A stretch of 64,000 nt of DNA from the NCBI RefSeq assembly GCF_900447215.1, contig NZ_UFYA01000001.1, positions 1,798,001-1,862,000 of the forward strand, given 5' to 3'. The DNA comes from Dermatophilus congolensis (GTDB lineage Bacteria; Actinomycetota; Actinomycetes; Actinomycetales; Dermatophilaceae). Each line of letters starts with the position of its first letter. Position 1 is the first letter of the stretch. A program made the translations under genes and the position numbers. The notes below the pieces were generated by a model. That model searched no databases, was not told where the DNA came from, and was given only the letters and a program-made list of their open reading frames with translations. This document shows, in pieces, positions 53,916-63,296 of the stretch.

Positions 53916-55403
53916 TTAGGAAGTGGGCTGGCTTTGCGGGGTTTCTGTGTCTTTGTTGATGATGTTTTTGCGGACAAAGATCCAAGCCACGCCGAGGAAG
54001 ATAAACCAGAAAGGAGTTACCAGGAGTGCTTGGAGGGTGTCTGTTTCTTGGGTGAGTAGGACAAGAACGAATGCGAAGAAAGCCAGCACTATCCAGCACA
54101 TGGGTATGCCACCAGGCATTTTGAATGCAGATGCTGCGTGTGCTTCAGGGTGGCGCTTTCGATAGACCATGTAGCTGCACAGGATGAGTGTCCATACGAA
54201 GATAAATAGGACCGCCGAGATGGTGGTGACAACGGTGAAGGCTCCCATGATGGTGTCACTGGCGAGCAGGAAAACGGCGCAGGCCACGAGCGCAACGGAT
54301 AGGAAAAGTCCGTTTTGGGGGACTTTGCGGCTGGAAAGTTTCCCGAATGCGGCAGGGGCCATTTTGTTGTGTGCCAGGCCGTAGAGCATTCGTGAGGTGG
54401 AGAAGATGCCAGAGTTCGCGGAGCTGGAGGCAGAGGTGAGAACAACAAAGTTCATGATGGAGGCGGCTCCGGCGAAGCCGACAAGCTGGAACATGTTGAC
54501 GAATGGGGATACGGCGGGGTTGATCTGATCCCAGGGGGTCACGGTCATGATGGCCATGAGGGCGAAGACGTAGAACAGGACGACGCGGATGGGGATGGAG
54601 TTGATGGCTTTAGGCAGGCTGCGCTGCGGGTCAGCGGTTTCGGCAGCGGTAGTGCCTACAAGTTCAATTCCAACGAAGGCGAATACGGCAATTTGAAAGC
54701 CGGCGAAGAATCCTGGGAGGCCGTGAGGGAAGAAGCCGCCAGGGCGGTCCCATAGGTGGGTGAATGAGGATTTGATGCCTTCGGGTGAGGTGAATCCGAC
54801 AACTGCGAGGAAGATTCCTAGCACGATGAGCACGACAATCGCGATGACTTTGATGATGGCGAACCAGAATTCAAGTTCACCGAAGAGTTTTACTGTCAGG
54901 AGGTTGAGGCCAAGCAGGCCTAGGAGAGTGATAAGGGACAGGGCAATTGCCAGGGGGGTGAGGACGTCTGGGTCGGGGCCATGAACCCAAAAGTTCCAGT
55001 AGCCAGCGACCGCGATGACGTCTGCCATGCCGGTAACTACCCAGCAGAGCCAGTATGTCCATCCGGAGAAGAATCCGGCCCAGGGGCCGAGGAATTCGGC
55101 GGCGAAGTCTTGGAATGACTTGTATTCGAGGTTGTGCAGGAGCAGCTCGCCCATGGCGCGCATGACGAAGAAAAGCATCACGCCGATGATGAGGTAGACG
55201 AACATGATGGAGGGTCCAGCAACGCTGATGGTTTTTCCTGAACCCATGAACAGGCCGGTACCGATGGCGCCGCCGATAGCGATGAGTTGGATGTGGCGGT
55301 TGGTCAGGCTTCGCTCCAGGGTTTCCTGGGCATCGCTGTGGCCACTGGAGTGGGGGGCGCTGTGGCTTCCCTGGGGTGGGGTATCAGTCATTTGCCGTCG
55401 CAT
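53916..55403 (-). CDS. cycA: D-serine/D-alanine/glycine-type amino acid permease (CycA-like)
   Basis: A 495-residue AAT-family transporter with twelve hydrophobic helices. The opening RSLTNRHIQLIAIGGAIGTGLFMGSGKTIS and FVVRAMGELLLHNLEYKSFQDFAAEFLGPWAGFF-type sequence closely match Escherichia coli CycA, as does the WVVTGMADVIAVAGYWNFW segment. It should import D-serine, D-alanine or glycine by proton symport. The start could be the ATG at 55403 or at 55391; neither has a strong ribosome site. It is monocistronic. Confidence 0.88.
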   Translation of the reverse strand: MRRQMTDTPPQGSHSAPHSSGHSDAQETLERSLTNRHIQLIAIGGAIGTGLFMGSGKTISVAGPSIMFVYLIIGVMLFFVMRAMGELLLHNLEYKSFQDFAAEFLGPWAGFFSGWTYWLCWVVTGMADVIAVAGYWNFWVHGPDPDVLTPLAIALSLITLLGLLGLNLLTVKLFGELEFWFAIIKVIAIVVLIVLGIFLAVVGFTSPEGIKSSFTHLWDRPGGFFPHGLPGFFAGFQIAVFAFVGIELVGTTAAETADPQRSLPKAINSIPIRVVLFYVFALMAIMTVTPWDQINPAVSPFVNMFQLVGFAGAASIMNFVVLTSASSSANSGIFSTSRMLYGLAHNKMAPAAFGKLSSRKVPQNGLFLSVALVACAVFLLASDTIMGAFTVVTTISAVLFIFVWTLILCSYMVYRKRHPEAHAASAFKMPGGIPMCWIVLAFFAFVLVLLTQETDTLQALLVTPFWFIFLGVAWIFVRKNIINKDTETPQSQPTS

Positions 55404-55550
55404 TCTCGTGAGGGCACGGCGGGTGCACCGTGGTGGAGGTCACATCGTTGTGACACCAGTAACACGCATTAAATAACGAATGACTGGTTGGTGGCACGAA
55501 ACTGCGCAATGAGCTATCTGGGTTTCAGTGGTGGCGTGCAGGCATGAGAA

Positions 55551-55598
55551 CGGGCCCGGCTCGGGAGAGGAGAGGTGTTCTCCCTGGAGACGGGCCCG
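55551..55598. terminator. possible subtilase terminator
   Basis: Two copies of the palindrome CGGGCCCG (55551-55558 and 55591-55598) enclose a GGGAG/CTCCC pairing, just after the protease stop. The structure is imperfect. Confidence 0.4.
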
Positions 55599-55614
55599 CG
55601 TTGTCGAGCGCGTG

Positions 55615-57066
55615 TCAGCGCAGTTTGTCGGCGGCTTTGAGAGCGGCCGGGGCGTTTACTTCACCGTGTCCGAAGTAGTTGGTGAGTTTTCCTCGAGCGC
55701 GGCAGGGCTGCTCAGTGCTGATCTTCCCAGACTTGGCGCAGGTACGGGGTTTTGCGCTCTCTTCGAGGATTTTCTCGATTTGGTCGGGGGTGGCGTTGGG
55801 CAGTTTCTGTTTGACCAGGGCAGCGACGGCTGACACTGCCGGGGACGCAAAAGACGTTCCTGCGTTCTGCTGGTATTCCCCTGGGTAAGTAGCAAATACG
55901 CCGGATCCGCGGGCGGTGAGGTCGACGATGCCTAGGCCGGAGGTTGAAGAGAAAGCGACAGTGCCGTCTTCATCGAGTTCACCGACGCCAAGGACGCCAG
56001 GCACCTCAGCGAGGAGAGCTTCCAGGCGCGAGGCTAGCCGGGGTAGGTTGCGTTCGGCGTTCGACGGCGGGATGTGAGGCTTGTCAGAAAGGTCTTCGCC
56101 GGAGTTCCCGGTGGCGGCGATGTTGAGCACTCCATGCTTGCGGGACCAGTCGTATGCCTTGTTTACTGCAGTGATGGCAGGGCCTTGGTCTGGGTCTTTG
56201 GGGTCCCAGAGGGCATGACGGGTGGCTTTGACGTTGTCCAGGCCGTAGGAGTGGTTGACGATGGGCAGTTTGTATTTGACTGCCTGCATCGCGGCGCAGA
56301 TAGAGGCTTCGGGGTAAATGTCACCATTGTCGGAGACGACGCGCATGGCAACTACCTGGGCTTTGGGTGCGATGCCGATCATGCCAGCACCATCGCGCAC
56401 GGCGGTCATGATGGAGGAAACCATCGTGCCGTGGGTGTCTTTCTTTTCGGTGGGGCGCCATAGGTCGTTGCCGCTTTGCCACACGCCTGCTGCGGTGCAT
56501 GATCCGGAGCGAGTTTTGTCGATACGTCCGGCAAGTTCGTTGTGCTCGTCGAAGACACCGTCGTCGGCGACACCGATGGTCACGCCGGTGCCGTCAGCTC
56601 CCTTGGGCAGGGAGGTAGCGCCAACGAACTGGGTCAGTTCGCCGGGCTTTTCAGCTTTCTTGGGCGGTGCCACCTTTTTGCGGGGTTGACGTGGCTTTTC
56701 TTTCTGGACCGCTCCTACTGCACCGACAGACTGAATGCCGGGAACTTTGCGAATCTGCTGAACGACGCTCTTGACCTTGGCTTCGGGGGCGATGCCGACG
56801 GTCACACCGATTTCTGGCCAGGAAGTGGCGTATGTTGCGCCGGCTTTCTTGATGGCTTCGGTGGCGGTTTTTGTGCCTTTTTCGCCGGCTTCGGTGTTGA
56901 TGATGAAGCTGTGGCCAGCCGGGATTTTGCCGGCAGTTTTCGTGGTGTGAGCGGCCGGAGGGGCCTGCGTCGTGTGGGAAGCAGCTCCGGCCGTCGGCGC
57001 GAATGCCAGGGGCGAGATGAGGGCGACAGCAGAGGCGATCACTAGGGATCTGCGGATCATTTTCAT
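55615..57066 (-). CDS. secreted subtilisin-like serine protease (S8)
   Basis: A 483-residue exported protease. Signal peptide to about residue 28 (RSLVIASAVALISPLAFAPTAGA). An inhibitor-like prodomain runs to about 115 (HSFIINTEAGEKGTKTATEAIKKAGATYA). The catalytic domain shows VTIGVADDGVFDEHNELAGRI (Asp), DTHGTMVSSIM (His), NIAATGNSGEDL (oxyanion Asn) and GTSFASPAVSAVAALV (Ser). The usual DTG is DDG here. Cys pairs near residues 175 and 455 could form disulfides. It would be released to degrade protein such as keratin-type substrates. Four phased TCACA repeats lie just upstream. Confidence 0.93.
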   Translation of the reverse strand: MKMIRRSLVIASAVALISPLAFAPTAGAASHTTQAPPAAHTTKTAGKIPAGHSFIINTEAGEKGTKTATEAIKKAGATYATSWPEIGVTVGIAPEAKVKSVVQQIRKVPGIQSVGAVGAVQKEKPRQPRKKVAPPKKAEKPGELTQFVGATSLPKGADGTGVTIGVADDGVFDEHNELAGRIDKTRSGSCTAAGVWQSGNDLWRPTEKKDTHGTMVSSIMTAVRDGAGMIGIAPKAQVVAMRVVSDNGDIYPEASICAAMQAVKYKLPIVNHSYGLDNVKATRHALWDPKDPDQGPAITAVNKAYDWSRKHGVLNIAATGNSGEDLSDKPHIPPSNAERNLPRLASRLEALLAEVPGVLGVGELDEDGTVAFSSTSGLGIVDLTARGSGVFATYPGEYQQNAGTSFASPAVSAVAALVKQKLPNATPDQIEKILEESAKPRTCAKSGKISTEQPCRARGKLTNYFGHGEVNAPAALKAADKLR

Positions 57067-57118
57067 GAGGAAAACTCCTGTGGGAGAGTGCGAATGAGTA
57101 TATGTTCGCCCACATTGC

Positions 57119-57158
57119 TCACACTATGTTCACAGTGGACTCACACCCGTGGGTCACA
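57119..57158. repeat. phased TCACA direct repeats upstream of the subtilase
   Basis: TCACA begins at 57119, 57130, 57141 and 57154, giving intervals of 11, 11 and 13 bp. They lie 53-92 bp upstream of the protease ATG and could be a regulator binding array. Confidence 0.55.
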
Positions 57159-57184
57159 CTGTTTCTTTGGTTGGTGCAGCTGCT

Positions 57185-57213
57185 GGGCGCTGCGCATTTT
57201 GCTCGCAGCGCCC
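57185..57213. terminator. clpB terminator hairpin
   Basis: A 10-bp stem GGGCGCTGCG / CGCAGCGCCC, 7 bp past the clpB stop on the minus strand, without an obvious T-run. Confidence 0.6.
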
Positions 57214-57219
57214 GGTGCA

Positions 57220-59874
57220 TTACTGCTCGATTGCGCGGTCTTCGACGATTTCGGCGTCGACAACGTCATCTTCGGTGTTGGGAGTGCTTGCTGTGGTTTC
57301 TCGGGGCTGAGGCAGGAGCACTAGGCCGTTGAATTCGTTGCTGGGATCGCTGTCCACGATGACGCGCTGCCCGTCTCGTACCTCACCGGCAAGGATGAGC
57401 CTGGCTAGTGGGTCTCCGATTTCTTTTTGGACGAGGCGTTTGAGTGGCCGGGCTCCGAATGCTGGGTCGTAGCCGGTGAGTGCGAGCCATTCTCGGGCGG
57501 CGTCGGTTACTTCGAGGACGATGCGGCGGTCTTTCAGGCGTGCGGCCAGGGAGTTGACCTGCAGGTCAACGATACTGCCGAGTTCTTCAGTGTTGAGGGG
57601 TTCGAAAATCACGACTTCGTCGAGCCTATTAACGAACTCTGGTTTGAACGCTGCCCGGACAGCGCTCATGACGGCGTCGTGTTTTGCATCATCAGTGAGG
57701 GCATCTTCGAGCAGGTAGTGGCTTCCCAGATTTGACGTCATGACGAGGATGGTGTTGCGGAAGTCAACGGTGCGTCCTTGCCCGTCGGTGAGGCGTCCGT
57801 CGTCGAGGACTTGCAGGAGAATGTCGAATGTTTCTGGGTGGGCTTTTTCGACTTCGTCGAGAAGGACGACGGAGTAGGGGCGACGGCGGACGGCCTCGGT
57901 GAGCTGTCCGCCTTCTTCATAACCGACATAGCCAGGAGGTGCTCCGATGAGTCGGGCAACTGCATGGCGCTCGGAGTATTCCGACATGTCGATGCGAACC
58001 ATTGCGTGTTCGTCATCGAAGAGGAAGTCGGCAAGAGATTTAGCGAGTTCGGTTTTGCCTACGCCGGTGGGGCCCAGAAAGAGGAAGGACCCGGTGGGGC
58101 GGTCAGGGTCAGCGATGCCGGCGCGGCTGCGGCGTACTGCATCACTGACGGCGGCGACGGCTTTGTGTTGACCGATGAGCCGTTGACCGATGTGGTCTTC
58201 CATGTGGAGGAGTTTTTCGGTTTCCCCTTGCAGGAGGCGTCCTGTTGGGATGCCTGTCCATGCAGCGATGACTTCGGCGATGTCGTCGTAGGTGACTTCT
58301 TCTTTGAGCATGGGCTCAGGTGTTTCGGTGTTTTCTTGGTTGCGTTGGGCTTCGTCGATTTCGGCTTGAAGTCGCGGGATTTGGCCGTAGAGCAGGGGCG
58401 CAGCTTCATCGAGTTTGCCGTCGCGTAGGAGAATGTCGGCTTTGATGCGCAGGTCATCGAGGGTGGCTTTGAGTTCACCGACTTGGTTGAGGCCTGCTTT
58501 TTCGGCTTCCCAGCGGGCATTGAGTGCGGCGAGTTGTTCATTTTTGTCGGCTAGGTCACTGCGCAGGCGTGCGAGGCGTTCTTTGGATGCTTCGTCGTCT
58601 TCGCGAGCGAGGTGGAGTTCTTCCATTTTGAGGCGGTCGACGTTGCGGCGGAGTTCGTCGATTTCTTCTGGGGAGGAGTCGATTTCCATGCGCAGGCGGG
58701 AGGCTGCCTCGTCGACAAGGTCAATGGCTTTGTCGGGGAGTTTGCGGTTTTGGATGTACCGGTTGGACAGGGTGGAGGCGGCGACGAGGGCAGAGTCGGC
58801 GATGGCGACTTTGTGGTGTGCCTCGTAGCGTTCTTTGAGTCCGCGCAGGATGGCGATGGTGTCTTCGACGGTGGGTTCGCCGACAAAGACTTGTTGGAAG
58901 CGGCGTTCGAGGGCTGCGTCTTTTTCGATGTGTTTGCGGTATTCGTCGAGGGTGGTGGCGCCAACGAGGCGTAGTTCACCTCGAGCCAGGAGTGGTTTGA
59001 TCATGTTGCCGGCATCCATGGCGCCTTCGCCGGATCCGCCAGCGCCGACGATGGTGTGGATTTCGTCGATGAAGGTGATGAGGCGTCCTTCAGATCGGCG
59101 GATTTCATCGAGGACGCTTTTGAGGCGTTCTTCGAATTCGCCGCGGTATTTGGCGCCAGCAACCATGGAGGATAGGTCTAGGGCAATGAGTTTTTTGTCG
59201 CGGAGGGATTCGGGGACATCTCCGGCGACGATGCGCTGGGCTAGCCCTTCGACGACAGCGGTTTTTCCGACGCCGGGCTCGCCGATGAGGACGGGGTTAT
59301 TTTTGGTACGGCGGGAGAGAACTTGGATAACGCGGCGGATTTCGCCGTCGCGGCCGATGACGGGGTCTAGTTTTCCAGCGCGGGCGACGCGGGTGAGGTC
59401 GGTTCCGTATTTCTCGAGAGCGTTGAAGGTGTCTTCGCCTGATTCGGTGGTGACTTTGCCGCCGCCGCGCATCTGAGGGATGAGTTGGTCGATGGTTTCA
59501 GCATCGATACCGAATTGGCCGGTGCGAGCGATGGCCAGGAGTAGGTGGTCGGTGGCGATGAATGTGTCGCCCATTGATTCCATGATTTTTTGGGCTTGGT
59601 CGAGCATGCTCATGGATGCGCGGGAGAGGTTAGGGCTGGCGACACTGCTGCCGGTTGCTTTGGGAAGTTTAGCTAGTTCGCGTTCAGCGCTGGCGCGAGC
59701 GGCGCGTAGGGATGATCCGCTTGCGTCCAGGAGAGGGCCGGTGGTGGTCTCGGGTTGTTCAGCGAGAGCGAGAAGGAAGTGGGCTGGCTCGATGTGCGGG
59801 TGTCCCGATGCCGCGGCGTTGCGGGTGGCGGCGGAGAAAGCTTCTTGGGCTTTGGTGGTGAGTTGAAGGTTCAT
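57220..59874 (-). CDS. clpB: ClpB protein-disaggregating chaperone
   Basis: An 884-residue Hsp100 ATPase that frees aggregated proteins with DnaK. It has the N-domain ([28 protein letters not shown]), first AAA+ Walker [20 protein letters not shown], the coiled middle domain (about 400-520), and second Walker [20 protein letters not shown] with [25 protein letters not shown]. Walker B is [20 protein letters not shown]. It ends in an acidic tail. ATG at 59874 has AAGGAG 10 bases upstream. A HAIR-like element lies upstream at 59990-60010. Confidence 0.97.
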   Translation of the reverse strand: MNLQLTTKAQEAFSAATRNAAASGHPHIEPAHFLLALAEQPETTTGPLLDASGSSLRAARASAERELAKLPKATGSSVASPNLSRASMSMLDQAQKIMESMGDTFIATDHLLLAIARTGQFGIDAETIDQLIPQMRGGGKVTTESGEDTFNALEKYGTDLTRVARAGKLDPVIGRDGEIRRVIQVLSRRTKNNPVLIGEPGVGKTAVVEGLAQRIVAGDVPESLRDKKLIALDLSSMVAGAKYRGEFEERLKSVLDEIRRSEGRLITFIDEIHTIVGAGGSGEGAMDAGNMIKPLLARGELRLVGATTLDEYRKHIEKDAALERRFQQVFVGEPTVEDTIAILRGLKERYEAHHKVAIADSALVAASTLSNRYIQNRKLPDKAIDLVDEAASRLRMEIDSSPEEIDELRRNVDRLKMEELHLAREDDEASKERLARLRSDLADKNEQLAALNARWEAEKAGLNQVGELKATLDDLRIKADILLRDGKLDEAAPLLYGQIPRLQAEIDEAQRNQENTETPEPMLKEEVTYDDIAEVIAAWTGIPTGRLLQGETEKLLHMEDHIGQRLIGQHKAVAAVSDAVRRSRAGIADPDRPTGSFLFLGPTGVGKTELAKSLADFLFDDEHAMVRIDMSEYSERHAVARLIGAPPGYVGYEEGGQLTEAVRRRPYSVVLLDEVEKAHPETFDILLQVLDDGRLTDGQGRTVDFRNTILVMTSNLGSHYLLEDALTDDAKHDAVMSAVRAAFKPEFVNRLDEVVIFEPLNTEELGSIVDLQVNSLAARLKDRRIVLEVTDAAREWLALTGYDPAFGARPLKRLVQKEIGDPLARLILAGEVRDGQRVIVDSDPSNEFNGLVLLPQPRETTASTPNTEDDVVDAEIVEDRAIEQ

Positions 59875-59989
59875 GAGCGTTTGGCTCCTTCTGGGGTGAA
59901 AGTTCTAGCCGCGCCGCTTCTGCTCGGCCAGGTCCTTCTGCGCCTGGTGTTTTGAGAATAGCGCTCCTGTTGACATCAACCTCAAGCAA

Positions 59990-60010
59990 CTTGCGTCTAT
60001 TCCACTCAAC
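59990..60010 (-). promoter_or_regulatory. HAIR-like HspR operator of clpB
   Basis: Minus strand GTTGAGT-N7-ACGCAAG resembles the HspR target CTTGAGT-N7-ACTCAAG (6/7 and 5/7 matches), about 120 bp before the clpB start. A related CTTGAGG lies next to it. HspR itself is not in the window. Confidence 0.5.
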
Positions 60011-60103
60011 TTTGATTTTTTATGATCCGCTCCCCACACGAACGCGGTGTGGTGCAGAGGTTCCCCTCCGCACCACACCGCGTTCACCGCCACACGCCTC
60101 CTG

Positions 60104-60370
60104 TTAGACCGTTCCACTCACGAGCAGAACGAAGGCATACAGCGCTCCTGCTGTTGCGGGGACAAGCCCCCAGAGATTTACGCGGAATCCGTCCCATTCC
60201 TCATCACGCACACATACCCAAGAACGGTATGCGGCAATAACGAATGCGAGCATAAAAAAGATGACAGCGATTTTGGAAATACCGAGATAGCGCAAAATAA
60301 CTGCCAGCGCTACCACAGTTATCGAATAAAGCCATCCGTGTTGGTTTTCCTGGACTGCATTTCTACTCAT
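60104..60370 (-). CDS. small membrane protein
   Basis: An 88-residue protein starting at an ATG with GGAAAA 7 bases upstream. After a short polar head come two hydrophobic stretches (YSITVVALAVILRYLGISKIAVIFFMLAFVIAAYRSW), then VCVRDEEWDGFRVNLWG and a third helix (LVPATAGALYAFVLLV). Topology suggests three helices. No family is recognised. A longer frame continues to 60451 but its added part is not convincing. It lies upstream of clpB only by distance; function unknown. Confidence 0.65.
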   Translation of the reverse strand: MSRNAVQENQHGWLYSITVVALAVILRYLGISKIAVIFFMLAFVIAAYRSWVCVRDEEWDGFRVNLWGLVPATAGALYAFVLLVSGTV

Positions 60371-60898
60371 CACATTGTTTTCCACCGCGACCAAAACTCC
60401 CACAGCCTTCTTCAATTGAAAAAATTCAATTACCAAGAACCTGACGCGCAAATTTTTCGAAGGCTGCCTCTTGTCTCCTGCCCCGCATGCAACGACCCCA
60501 CGCCACGCAGGCAGACACCCCCCGACTTGACATCAAACCTGGCAAAGAGGGGTTCAGTCTATCTAGTTCCCTTGTCGCCCATCAACGCTCCCGCCTTCCT
60601 TCTCAGCGCAACCCACCTCACCACTCCCCCTGCGCAACGCAGTCCACCGTCACCGCCACACGGCCTCTACAAACACCCCTCGACCCGCAAAAATCGAACT
60701 TCCAGTCCCCCAATACCGAAGAAAACACGCCAACCCTAAGAACAGGAATACACCAAATTCCCATGCATATATCAGGATAAAAACAGGTTTTCTACACAAT
60801 GCCAGCTGTGCAAAAAATGCATCAACAAACTGATCAGAAATCTTCCATGCCCCACCCCCCACCCAGCATCAGCTAGACAAGGCGACTCCCACACCGCT
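60371..60898. other. region with no supported gene downstream of metA
   Basis: About 530 bp, partly A+T-rich (60700-60810). No conserved frame, clear tRNA or strong hairpin terminator was found. It may be the 3' region of metA and the promoter of the small membrane gene. Confidence 0.5.
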
Positions 60899-61837
60899 TT
60901 AGGACGACCCCATAGCTGCACCAGGAAAAGTAGGCGCTTCATACGGCGTCCCCTGGTAAACACAGTGGTTAAGCCAGTTCGCATAAAGAAGGAAGGCATG
61001 CGCTCGCCACGAGACAATCGGGTCACGCGTCGGATCATCGCCAGGGAAATACCCGTGCGGCGGACGAATAGACAGCCCCCGGGAACGATCTCGCTCCCAT
61101 TCACTGCGCAGGGTGTCACGCTCGTACTCCGGGTGCCCTGTCACGTAGAACGCACGCCCGTCCTTGCGGCCTGCCAAGTAGAGACCAGCTTCATCGGATT
61201 CGGCAAGAATCTCCAGCTCATCTATGAGCGCGACATCGTCGATTCGCGTGGTCGTATGCCGAGAGTGCGGGGCAGGAAAGTATTCATCGAACCCAGATAA
61301 CAGCGGCGAGGTCGGTTTCACAACACGGTGTTGAAACACCCCAAACATCTTCTCTGAGAGGTCGTATTTAGGGATTCCGTAGTCGACATACAGGGCTGCC
61401 TGAGCACCCCAACAAATGTTTAACGTTGAATAAACGTTCTCTTTGGACCACGCGAGAACTTCGGTCAATTCACCCCAATAGTCCACCGCTTCGAAAGGCA
61501 TCTTCTCCACTGGCGCACCAGTGATAATCAGACCATCGAACCACTCATCTTTGACCTGCGTGAATGTGCGATAGAACGCTCTCATGTGCTCTGGCGGAGT
61601 GTTGCGGGTGTTGTGAGAGCTCATGTTGAGCAGAGAAATCTCTACCTGCAGTGGCGTGTTACCCAGCAGGCGCAGCAAATGGGTTTCGGTATCGATTTTT
61701 AAAGGCATGAGGTTGAGGATCGCGATCCGCAACGGACGGATATCCTGGCGCGCGGCGCGCTCCTGGGACATAACGAACACGTTTTCCGCTTCGAGCACCC
61801 GGCGCGCTGGCAAGCTGTGCGGAATATTGACCGGCAT
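60899..61837 (-). CDS. metA: homoserine O-acyltransferase (MetA family, probably acetyl-specific)
   Basis: A 312-residue enzyme of methionine synthesis that acylates homoserine. The nucleophile is Cys of [10 protein letters not shown], with His and Glu in [12 protein letters not shown]. The substrate-selectivity loop reads [15 protein letters not shown]. Glu in this position is reported to favour acetyl-CoA, while succinyl-type enzymes have Gly (GAPLGL). ATG at 61837 has GAGGGGG upstream and gives the normal MPVNIP start. No SAM riboswitch pattern was recognised in its leader. Confidence 0.92.
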   Translation of the reverse strand: MPVNIPHSLPARRVLEAENVFVMSQERAARQDIRPLRIAILNLMPLKIDTETHLLRLLGNTPLQVEISLLNMSSHNTRNTPPEHMRAFYRTFTQVKDEWFDGLIITGAPVEKMPFEAVDYWGELTEVLAWSKENVYSTLNICWGAQAALYVDYGIPKYDLSEKMFGVFQHRVVKPTSPLLSGFDEYFPAPHSRHTTTRIDDVALIDELEILAESDEAGLYLAGRKDGRAFYVTGHPEYERDTLRSEWERDRSRGLSIRPPHGYFPGDDPTRDPIVSWRAHAFLLYANWLNHCVYQGTPYEAPTFPGAAMGSS

Positions 61838-61987
61838 CGTTCCCCCTCGACGATGCACCCCGTATCTCGGCGTGCAGTGACATCCCCAGTGTTCTCATCG
61901 GTTGCGAAGTCATTTTCCCGCGATCTATGGGCCACTTCGAAACCACATGTGTTTCGACCTGCTCCATCTTGCTTACCCCATGGATGC

Positions 61988-62025
61988 AGTAGAGCCCGCC
62001 TCGAATGTTCAAGGCGGGCTCTACT
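61988..62025. terminator. terminator between metA and the membrane-protein gene
   Basis: A 14-bp stem AGTAGAGCCCGCCT / AGGCGGGCTCTACT with a 10-base loop, after the stop of the gene ending at 62046 on the minus strand. Confidence 0.8.
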
Positions 62026-62045
62026 AGGGCACATGATGCGTGTTG

Positions 62046-62471
62046 TTATCGGGTAGGAGGCAGTTGCTCTCCATCGCTGTCTGGGTTCCTCAGAGAACTC
62101 TGGTGTTCCTGCGCAATGGGCGGCTCCACTCGCGGCTGGGAACCTGTTGCGGCGCGCTCTTCGTGCTCATCAAGACGAGCACGTGTCTCGGCCAGCTCAG
62201 CGGCTTGTTCACGCTCGCGGCGCTCCATTTGGCGACGCTCACGGTGCGACTGGTAACGGCGTTTAGTTGCAAAGAACGCCATCCACACGCCCAACATCAT
62301 GAGCAGCATCGCGATAGCGCCAAGAACAAACATGGTGGCCGGGGTGATTGACAACGTGTTGCTGAACAAGTCAACGGTCACGGCAGGTGCTGTCCCACCT
62401 GAGGCAGCCCACAGGCAAAAACCAGCGATACCAAGGGCCAGAAACATGAGAACCGAACCAAGTACTGCCAT
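62046..62471 (-). CDS. two-helix membrane protein with basic coiled-coil tail
   Basis: A 141-residue protein. Helix 1 is AVLGSVLMFLALGIAGFCLWAASGG and helix 2 is TMFVLGAIAMLLMMLGVWMAFFAT. They are followed by an Arg/Glu-rich helix (residues 80-115) likely to form a coiled coil in the cytoplasm, then a Pro/Ser tail. ATG at 62471 has AAGGAG 6 bases upstream. It resembles actinobacterial LapA-like membrane proteins in layout only. Function unknown; a terminator follows. Confidence 0.75.
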   Translation of the reverse strand: MAVLGSVLMFLALGIAGFCLWAASGGTAPAVTVDLFSNTLSITPATMFVLGAIAMLLMMLGVWMAFFATKRRYQSHRERRQMERREREQAAELAETRARLDEHEERAATGSQPRVEPPIAQEHQSSLRNPDSDGEQLPPTR

Positions 62472-62609
62472 ACGTGTCTCCTTGCGAGGCTGCCCGAACA
62501 TGCCGCATGTTCGGAAACGTGAGGTGGGCGATCGCGACCACAGTACCGACCTTCACGAGCAACATCGCAGACCGGCGGCTACTTCTTGGCGCCATCGTTG
62601 TGTTTTTGT

Positions 62610-63215
62610 TCAGATAGAGATGAAGACCTCCTCGAATGCGAGGCGCTTGTTTCGTGGGTGATATGACGCTGTGTCGGCATACCCAACGTTGGCAACGATG
62701 AGAGGGAACACTCGCTCGTCTGGGAAGAATTCTTTTGCGATGGAGGGAAAGTCCGCGCCTGTCATCGGGGCGACAGCAAGTCCGGCAGCACGTAGCGCCA
62801 CGATCCAGTACGCAATTGAGAGTGTGGCGTTGAGATGAGCCGAAGGTGTTCTTTTTTCGCGTCCAAGTTTCTCGAACATGTCGTAGGCATCTTTATAGGC
62901 CGGGAACTGTTCTGCGGCGTACTGATGAAAGTCCAGGTCGGCAGCGAAAATGAGAGTCACTGGAGCGGTTCGTGTTTTTTCTTTGTTGCCACCAGACATG
63001 TGCTCAACCAGCGCGGCTCGGCGTTGCGGAGATCGTACAGCCAGGACACGCAAAGGTTGCAGGTTCATCGAGGTCGGGCCCCATTTTGCTAGCTCATACA
63101 CCTGGCGGAGTTGTTCATCAGTGACTGGCTGATCAGTAAATGCGTTGGGGGTGCGGGCTTGGCGGAAAAGAAGATCTTGAGCAGCCTGATCGAGAGCGAA
63201 AGCAGTTTGGGTCAT
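62610..63215 (-). CDS. nitroreductase-family protein (RutE/HadB-like)
   Basis: A 201-residue FMN-dependent reductase. It opens ALDQAAQDLLFRQARTPNAFTDQPVTDEQLRQVYELAKWGPTSMNLQPLRVLAV, a RutE-type signature, and ends NVGYADTASYHPRNKRLAFEEVFISI. RutE reduces malonic semialdehyde in pyrimidine use; other members reduce haloacids or nitro compounds. No rut genes are nearby, so the substrate is uncertain. It is monocistronic. Confidence 0.9.
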   Translation of the reverse strand: MTQTAFALDQAAQDLLFRQARTPNAFTDQPVTDEQLRQVYELAKWGPTSMNLQPLRVLAVRSPQRRAALVEHMSGGNKEKTRTAPVTLIFAADLDFHQYAAEQFPAYKDAYDMFEKLGREKRTPSAHLNATLSIAYWIVALRAAGLAVAPMTGADFPSIAKEFFPDERVFPLIVANVGYADTASYHPRNKRLAFEEVFISI

Positions 63216-63296
63216 CCCCCACCCTAACTCTGGGTTTTCGGGCTGTTCTGCTTTGGAGGAACCGATTCCAAGTGGGGGATGACTATGGAGCTGGCT

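Noticed and set aside
61838-61987. metA leader as a possible SAM riboswitch
   Set aside because: I could not match the core blocks of SAM-I, SAM-II or SAM-IV classes; only an unrelated upstream terminator is clear.
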